Shown here: piece by piece, positions 58,421 to 64,000 of the stretch
Layout of the letters: every line of letters begins with the position of its first letter
How positions within the stretch are numbered: position 1 is the stretch's first letter
Source: Heterocephalus glaber
Lineage: Eukaryota > Chordata > Mammalia > Rodentia > Bathyergidae
DNA: 64,000 bases
Assembly (NCBI RefSeq): GCF_000247695.1
Contig: NW_004624748.1
Coordinates: 10,143,344 to 10,207,343, forward strand
Direction of reading: 5' to 3'
The notes under the pieces: model-generated
What the model was told of the DNA's origin: nothing
The model's database searches: none
What the model saw: only the letters and a program-made list of their open reading frames with translations
Made by a program: the position numbers and the translations under genes

Positions 58421-58515
58421 TTCCCTTCTCCTTTCCTGTAAGAGGAGTTTTTAAATAACACCAGGGAATTAACCAAGTGTAACAGGAAAACTATTATTCT
58501 ATGAGTAGAATTAAG

Positions 58516-58979
58516 TGTTAGTTTAGTCTGCTTTTGTTTCTGTAATAGAATATCTGAGACTGGGTAATTTATCAAGAATAGAAATTTATTTCTTTCAGTT
58601 ATGGAGTCTGGAAAGTTTCTTTTCTTTTCTTTCTTTTTTTTTTTTTGGTACCAGGGATCGAACTCATGACCTTGCACTTGCGAGGCAGGCGTGGCACCAC
58701 TGAGCTAAATTCCTGGCCCTGGAAAGTTTATGATTAAGGTACTGACAGGTTCCTTGTCTGTTGAGGGCCAAGATGGCACCTTGAATACTTCATTGTGGGG
58801 TGGGGGTGTCTGTGCAAATTGGAGGTTAAAAGGGATAAACTTCCTCTGTTAAGCCCTTTTATGAGGACACCTAATCCCACTCATAACTTCCCAAAGGCCA
58901 CAACTACCAATGCTGTTGCACTAGAGATAAAGTTCCAACATGAATTTTGGAAGGAGCAAAAATTTCAAACCATAGCAGG
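58516..58979 (-). mobile_element. Antisense MaLR-like LTR split by a SINE
   Basis: gtttctgtaatagaatatctgagactgggtaatttatcaagaatag, then after the SINE gtactgacaggttccttgtctg, cttttatgaggacacctaatccc, aaaatttcaaaccatagca. Confidence 0.7.
58619..58718 (-). mobile_element. ID-like SINE with TSD
   Basis: ttcttttctttc and poly(T), ggtaccagggatcgaactca, cactgagctaaattcctggcc. Duplication ctggaaagttt at 58608-58618 and 58719-58729. Confidence 0.95.
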
Positions 58980-59649
58980 TATAATATATAAATCTGTGTC
59001 TTGTGAAGTATGATTTCAATTAAAGGACTAATCATAGCAACATTAGCTAGTATTGTCTAAAAAGACTAAAATATGTTTCACAATCTATATTTCCAGAAAT
59101 TCTGTAAGTTTATTAAAAATAATAAACCTAACTTTTCATACTGATGGCTAACAGTTGGGAGCTACATATTTTAAAAATTTCTCTACTCTAGGTCTCACTG
59201 AACTGGCTGAGTTACCAGACAAATTTCTTCACTTTTCTTAACTTAGATTTATTAGGGATTTATTTTATTTTGCTGGGCAGTCAATGCCTTATACTTGGGG
59301 ATTCTTGGACAGAAAACTGGTACACCTAAAATATTGCTGTTGACAGACGTAAATCAAAATCTCCAAAACACTGTTCATCATTTCATTAAAAATAGCTATG
59401 TAGGGCATTTCTGGTGAAATATAACACATACCTTAATGTAAATTTCTTGTGAATTAGTCTCATAGGATAAAATATTATTTCATTGTGATTATCATTCTTT
59501 TAACATTTTACTTGAAAGACAATCTTCAAACCTACCATCTAAAATATAAATGAGTCACTCTTTGGGTAGATAAAAAAGAAAGAAGAAATAAACGGAAAAA
59601 ATTGCTCATGGAATAAAACCATCTACCGCTCTCTTAAATCTTACTTAAA

Positions 59650-60780
59650 ATTTCCCAACCTCTGAACAGCAAAGATCAGCAGGAATGCTTGGATTTGATG
59701 GCATTTGAGGAGCTTGAGATAAAACAACATAGTTCTCTTTTCTGGAAATGGTTATTTCAAACACATAATTTTAGACTCTTCTTAACAAAAAGAAAGGAAA
59801 ATAAAAAAGGAAGCTGCAGCTCTCTTTGCACTGGCCTCCACTTTCCACCCCACACCAGCAGAGTGAAGGCCTTGAAAACTCAGGAAGTCATACTGAAAGT
59901 ATGTACATCCATAGGAAGACAATCTGGAGCTGCCCCACAGTCCACGATCCCAGTGCTCCAGGGCCAATGTGCACTTGGCAGAGCCTTCTCTGACAAGCAT
60001 ACTTGATCTCCAGAACAGCGTCATGGGCCTATCCCTAATCAAGGAGACCACCATGAAGAAGGTAGGAGACAAAAAAAAAAAAAAAAAAAAGAAGGTAGGA
60101 GACAAAATCATGCTGATATAGATCAAATACGAGTGGACCAAGTATCAAGAGAGCAAGCAGAGTAGGAAGAAGTGGATGGCAATAAGATGGTCTGGAAATA
60201 GTAACAGAGAGAAGATGGTAGGCTAGTGTATCACATTGGACACCATCAACAAAGGTCATATCAACATAACTGGCTTGTCCCAAATACAATGATACAATGC
60301 ACTTTTCCCAATGTGGAACTGGGGGACATAACCCCAAGTAGACTGACTTGGTAAGATAAAGTGGAATATGCTTACCAGAGCTGAAATTTTCCATTGCTGG
60401 TCAAAGCTTGTGGCCAGAAATTTCGAGAGAAAACTGGAAGAAACTTGCTCTAGGCTCTCTTTCATAAATTCACTGGCATTTAGTTAACTACATCCAGGCT
60501 CCAACTTTCAAAGTCAATGCCATTTGTTCAGAGCTGATGGAGTGATAAGATAGCTAAAAAGTCACTGGAAAAGGCAGTAAAGGTGATCTGGGGCCAGTGT
60601 GGTAAAATCTGAGTGCCTGGAACTTTCTGCAAGTACTGGGAGTGACAAAGTCACCAAGAATCTTTTGACCTGCTTTTCTTGGTGGATTTTGTATCCTGTA
60701 CGGACAGTGAATACTGGGGCAATCTGACATTCTTCTCTTCTCTCCACCACCCTTTTTTTCCTTTCAGAGCTAACCTTTCA
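59650..60780. other. Possible decayed retrocopy of unknown origin
   Basis: 59980-60460 reads in one plus frame as short protein-like pieces (MGLSLIKETTMKK, IKYEWTKYQESKQSRKKW, NKGHINITGLSQI) separated by stops; the minus strand is open for 119 codons (60035-60394). I recognise neither. It could be a worn processed pseudogene or chance. Confidence 0.2.
60056..60105 (+). repeat. 15-base direct repeat flanking a pure A run
   Basis: aagaaggtaggagac at 60056-60070, twenty A (60071-60090), then the repeat again ending at 60103. Looks like a target-site duplication with only a poly(A) tail inserted. Confidence 0.85.
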
Positions 60781-60794
60781 AAGCTGTCTTATTA

Positions 60795-61015
60795 AACTCC
60801 AGGCCCTGTGTGGTGTGTTTTATATGCATTATTTCAGTTAGCCAGCATAGCCACCCTGTGAGGTAGGTACTATAATTAACTCCATTGTAAAGATGAGGAA
60901 AGCAAAGCCTAGAGGAAATGAGGTCCTCACCCAAACTTGTCAATGGAAAGGACAAAATAGAGATGCCAATACAGGCCAGTTTTATTCTGATGCCTGCACT
61001 TTTAACCTCAACCTT
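60795..61015 (-). mobile_element. MIR SINE remnant, near full length
   Basis: tatatgcattatttcagttagccagcatagccaccctgtgaggtaggtactataattaactccattgtaaagatgagg, then ctgatgcctgcacttttaacc. Confidence 0.85.
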
Positions 61016-61019
61016 GTGT

Positions 61020-61465
61020 TGTCTTTCATTCACTGCTTCTTAATTCTGGATTAGAAAAGAAATATGATCCAAAGTAAATGAAAATAGAAGGAAACAGCTG
61101 TGAATGTGAAATGAAGTGTAGGGTTATTAGTGGATATAATGGGAGGAGGGAAGAGCAGAAGGCTAGTGAAAGTAATGTCACAGAGATTTTCCTGATGACT
61201 GGAGAAGAACCTTTTTGTGGTCATTTTAACAGTCACCACCAAACAGCTGTTAGCAACTACAAAGTGAACTATGAGAAATGGAGCTGGGATCTCAGGACAC
61301 AGTACCCACAGAAACACTCCTTTTTTCCTCACTGGAAGAACTTTATCTCTTATCTACTTTCTTCTCCAGATTGGCCTGGTAATTTGGGGTGGTCACCAAA
61401 CTCTCTGTGATCATTATATGCATGGTACAGAGTGGCCCAGGCTTGCAGGCTGACAGCCCAAGTTA
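61020..61465. other. No recognisable feature
   Basis: A 110-codon plus frame (61078-61410) overlaps a 93-codon minus frame. Neither resembles a known protein. Confidence 0.35.
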
Positions 61466-61470
61466 AATGT

Positions 61471-61665
61471 CTTTTTTTTAATTGCAGATTTAACCTAGGG
61501 CCTTCGCACTGAGCTACATCTCATCCCTCCTCCCTACTCTTTAAAATCTTGAGACAAGGTCTTGCTAAATTGCTATGTTGTCCAGGCTGGTCCTGAACTT
61601 GTGATCCTCCTGCCTCAACCTCCCAGAGTACTGGGATTACCGGTGTGTACCACCATGCCTGGTTA
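61471..61665 (-). mobile_element. B1-dID dimeric SINE
   Basis: ID half shortened (gatttaacctagggccttcgcactgagctacatctcatcc), then B1 half (gagacaaggtcttgctaaattgc, ccaggctggtcctgaacttgtgatcc, gtaccaccatgcctgg). Confidence 0.85.
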
Positions 61666-61694
61666 GCTTCCTTTGTGTCCCAACTCTGCTCCTC

Positions 61695-61980
61695 ACTATG
61701 TGTGGGTCCTGGGGTCGTGGTCTAAAACTCTCAGATTAGTCTCATTATTTATTTATTTATTATTTATTTTTTGGTACCAGGGATCGAACTTGGGTCCTTG
61801 TGCTTGCGCAGCAGGTGGTGAAACCTCTGAGCTAAATCCCCGGCCCAGTCTCATTATTTATAAATGGTAACAATAATACCCACCTTGCAGGGCTAGTGTA
61901 AAGATGAAGTATATAATGAGTGTAATGTGTTTAGAATGGTGCTGGCATATGATGTGATTCCAAATAGCAGACATTAACAC
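61695..61980 (+). mobile_element. MIR SINE remnant split by an ID-like SINE
   Basis: After the SINE: tataaatggtaacaataatacccaccttgcagggctagtgtaaagatgaag, tgtttagaatggtgctggcatatg. Confidence 0.65.
61752..61846 (-). mobile_element. ID-like SINE with perfect TSD
   Basis: (attt)n and T run, ggtaccagggatcgaacttg, ctctgagctaaatccccggcc. Exact 14-base duplication agtctcattattta at 61738-61751 and 61847-61860. Confidence 0.95.
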
Positions 61981-62089
61981 TACATAGATTTTTTAAAAGT
62001 TGTTGTTTCTAATGTGTTTTTTCCTCATTAAAGAATTCTATACTCGATAATAGAGTATGTGCTCCCTAGTGAGAGCATAATACCATCTA

Positions 62090-62475
62090 TGAACTAATTA
62101 TCTATTGTTGCCATAACAAAGTACCATAAACTGGGTTGCTCAAACAAAAAAATTTACTTTCTCTTAATTTGGAGACTAGAAGACCAAGAGCAAGGTGTTG
62201 GGAGAGTTGGTTTCTTCTGAGGCTTCTTTTCTTGGTTTGCAGATGGCCATCTTTTCCTTGTGTCTTCACATGGTCTCCCTCTGGATCTGTCTATGTTTTA
62301 ATCTCCTTTTCTTATAAGGGCACCAGTCATGTTGGATTAGGGCCCACTCTAATGACTTCATTTTCATTGAAAGACCTCTTTAAAAGCCCTGTTTCTAAAT
62401 ACAATGACATTCTGAGGTTCTAGGGGATAGGACTTTAACATACGGGTTACTAGGGGATACAACTCAGCCCATAAA
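62090..62475 (-). mobile_element. Antisense MaLR/ERVL-like LTR remnant
   Basis: attgttgccataacaaagtaccataaactgggt, ttataagggcaccagtcatgttggattagggcccactctaatgac, aaaagccctgtttctaaatacaatgacattctgagg. Confidence 0.65.
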
Positions 62476-62724
62476 AACCTATAAAATGGTTTTTTTCTTT
62501 CTCCAAAAGTAAACATCAAGACAAGGAAATAGAGGAACTTGTTTAAAGTGTTATGGAGAAAGTTATTAGCAAAATATAGGAAAGTAGGAAAATCTAAAGG
62601 ACAGATAATCTGGTCTCTTCAATGAGCTGCAATAGTAAGGAAAAAGAAGGAGGTGGGATCTAAAGATATAAGGAAATTTAAGAGATCTGGTAGCAAAATG
62701 TAAATTATGGGCTGCATTGGCTCT

Positions 62725-63102
62725 TGCTATGACTTGAATGCACCCTCCAAATTTGTGTGTAGGAAACTTAGTCTCAAAGTTATATCTTACTAGTATTTGG
62801 GGTAGGAGAACTTGGGAGGTAATTGGGTCATGAATGGATGAATCCTTTAATAGACTAGTGGACTAATGGATAATTATGGGAATAGCTTTGTTATAAAAGT
62901 GAGCTTTCTCTGGCTTCCTTAATGTCTTGCCACATGATGACCTCTTCCATGCTATGATGCAGGAAGAAGACCCTCACCAAATGTCAGCAACATGCTCTTC
63001 TATTTCTCTGCCTCCAGAAACATGTGCTAAATGAAACTTAGTTCTTTATAAATTACCTAGTCTGTGATAGTCAGTTATAGCAACAGGAAATGGGCTAAGA
63101 GA
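62725..63102 (+). mobile_element. MaLR-like LTR remnant
   Basis: tgctatgacttgaatgcaccctccaaatttgtgtgtagg, gaggtaattgggtcatgaatgg, gctttctctggcttccttaatgtcttgccacatgatg, tagttctttataaattacctagtctgtgatag. Confidence 0.7.
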
Positions 63103-63474
63103 GATCTTAACTGGAACAAATCAACTAAAAAATAAATAAATTATGAGACAATGAAAAATTTAAATACTGTCTGGATAGCGGTCTTGAAACATTACTGTCA
63201 ATTTTTTAGATATGTTAATGGTGTTGTGGCTTTATGTTTTAAAAGACCTTTATTATTTGGAGATTCATGCTGAAATATTTATGAATGTAGTGATAAGAGG
63301 TCTGGGATTTGCTTCATTGTGATGTGTGAGGAGCAGTAGGGAAATAGGTTCATTACAGATAAAATAGGTTGGCCATGAATAAATAATTGTTGAAGCCAGA
63401 AGATGCATTTGTTATAATAACCTCATTATATATGCTTGAAACATTCTATCATGAAAAGATTAAAAGAGATGGAG

Positions 63475-63760
63475 AACATTTTTCCATGTCATTAAATATT
63501 TTTCTACATAAAGTATTAAATGTAGCACCCATTTGTATGAATGTACCATAATTTTTTGATACTATTTTCCATTGTGCAACTGTTTACTGGTTTACATTTT
63601 GTTGCTATTAAAGATATACAAATGTCTATACATAATTTTAATGCTGTCTTTAAAATAGATTCCTAGCAATGAAACTGTGGAGCCCAAAGGCAAGCTTCTA
63701 TTTAAGACTTTGGTTTCAAGTTGGCAAAATGTCCTCCATTAGCAATAGCCCTTTTTCTCT
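63475..63760 (-). mobile_element. Ancient L1/L2-type 3' region remnant
   Basis: tgtatgaatgtaccataatttttt, actggtttacattttgttgctatt, agattcctagcaatgaaactgtggagcccaaagg, caagttggcaaaatgtcctcc resemble antisense old LINE 3' ends. Confidence 0.5.
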
Positions 63761-64000
63761 CCCCTTTGATGAAGTGTATTCCTTCCTGTATTTGTCCAAT
63801 TAGTTATGGAGGATATATGCCATACTCTAGAGTTTATCCCCTGGAGGGCAGTCCCAAAGCACTTCCTGAAAAGAGTCCAGTAAAATATTCCACATCTGAT
63901 TGATTTATTTCTCTTCCTAGAATATGGTATAAATGTGATTGATCATGGTTTGACTTTTATGTAGAACCTCCATCATGAGAATGACAAATTAAACAACCAA

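Noticed and set aside
61078..61410. 110-codon plus frame
   Set aside because: No recognisable protein, overlaps an open minus frame, lies among repeat remnants.

Overview
The window looks like a gene-free (intergenic or intronic) stretch of a rodent nuclear genome. I see no exon, promoter, tRNA or rRNA gene that I can defend. What can be read is a dense mosaic of interspersed repeats of different ages. The rodent assignment rests on three things: many tRNA-Ala/ID-like SINEs (A box like tagctcagtggt, B box like gagttcgatcccc, ends in ggtacc plus an A tail), B1-type 7SL SINEs with an internal duplication, and B1+ID dimers of the B1-dID type. I saw no primate Alu and no B2 or B4 SINE, so a non-muroid rodent (squirrel-related or beaver/kangaroo-rat side) fits best. 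The species is not resolved. A run of exactly 100 N at 41368-41467 shows this is a scaffold with an estimated gap.

Layout. 1-1570 is the 5' end of a LINE-1 on the minus strand: the first 28 codons of ORF1 at the window edge, then a roughly 1.5 kb 5' UTR with two tandem arrays (a degenerate 42-48 bp repeat near ORF1 and three identical 119 bp units at the 5' end). 1.9-8.6 kb holds a tiny truncated U6 snRNA copy, MIR and MER20 remnants, an L1 tail and ID-like SINEs. 10-21 kb is rich in old LINE-2 (11.3, 14.4-15.2 and 18.9-20.4 kb), MIRs, an LTR and young SINEs. 21-28.5 kb carries several solo-LTR-like remnants and a polyadenylated retrocopy. 28.5-36.7 kb is the poorest stretch, with two MIRs, a small hAT-like MITE and one SINE fragment. 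36.7-49.4 kb has B1-dID dimers, several antisense LTR remnants (one containing the gapped GA tract), and a well-marked retrocopy at 43.4-44.3 kb with a 19 bp target-site duplication, an ATTAAA signal and a poly(A) tail.

50.3-55.6 kb is a nested LINE/LTR block: a young L1 3' tail (minus), about 2 kb of ancient L1 ORF2 (plus), a young L1 5' half (minus) with decayed ORF1 and the start of ORF2, then an LTR split by another LTR. 55.6-56.1 kb contains a roughly 76 bp inverted repeat whose right arm was split by a SINE insertion. 58-64 kb returns to LTR, MIR, L1 and SINE remnants, with a poly(A) stretch between direct repeats at 60.06 kb.

No genes act together here. The interest lies in insertion history: unusual L1 promoter architecture, LINE-mobilised cellular RNAs, tail-only insertions, and an inverted repeat. 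Repeat family names come from recognising consensus-like stretches by eye, so family level is more reliable than subfamily, and most boundaries are good to about 10-30 bases unless a target-site duplication is quoted. No previously undescribed gene system could be supported.
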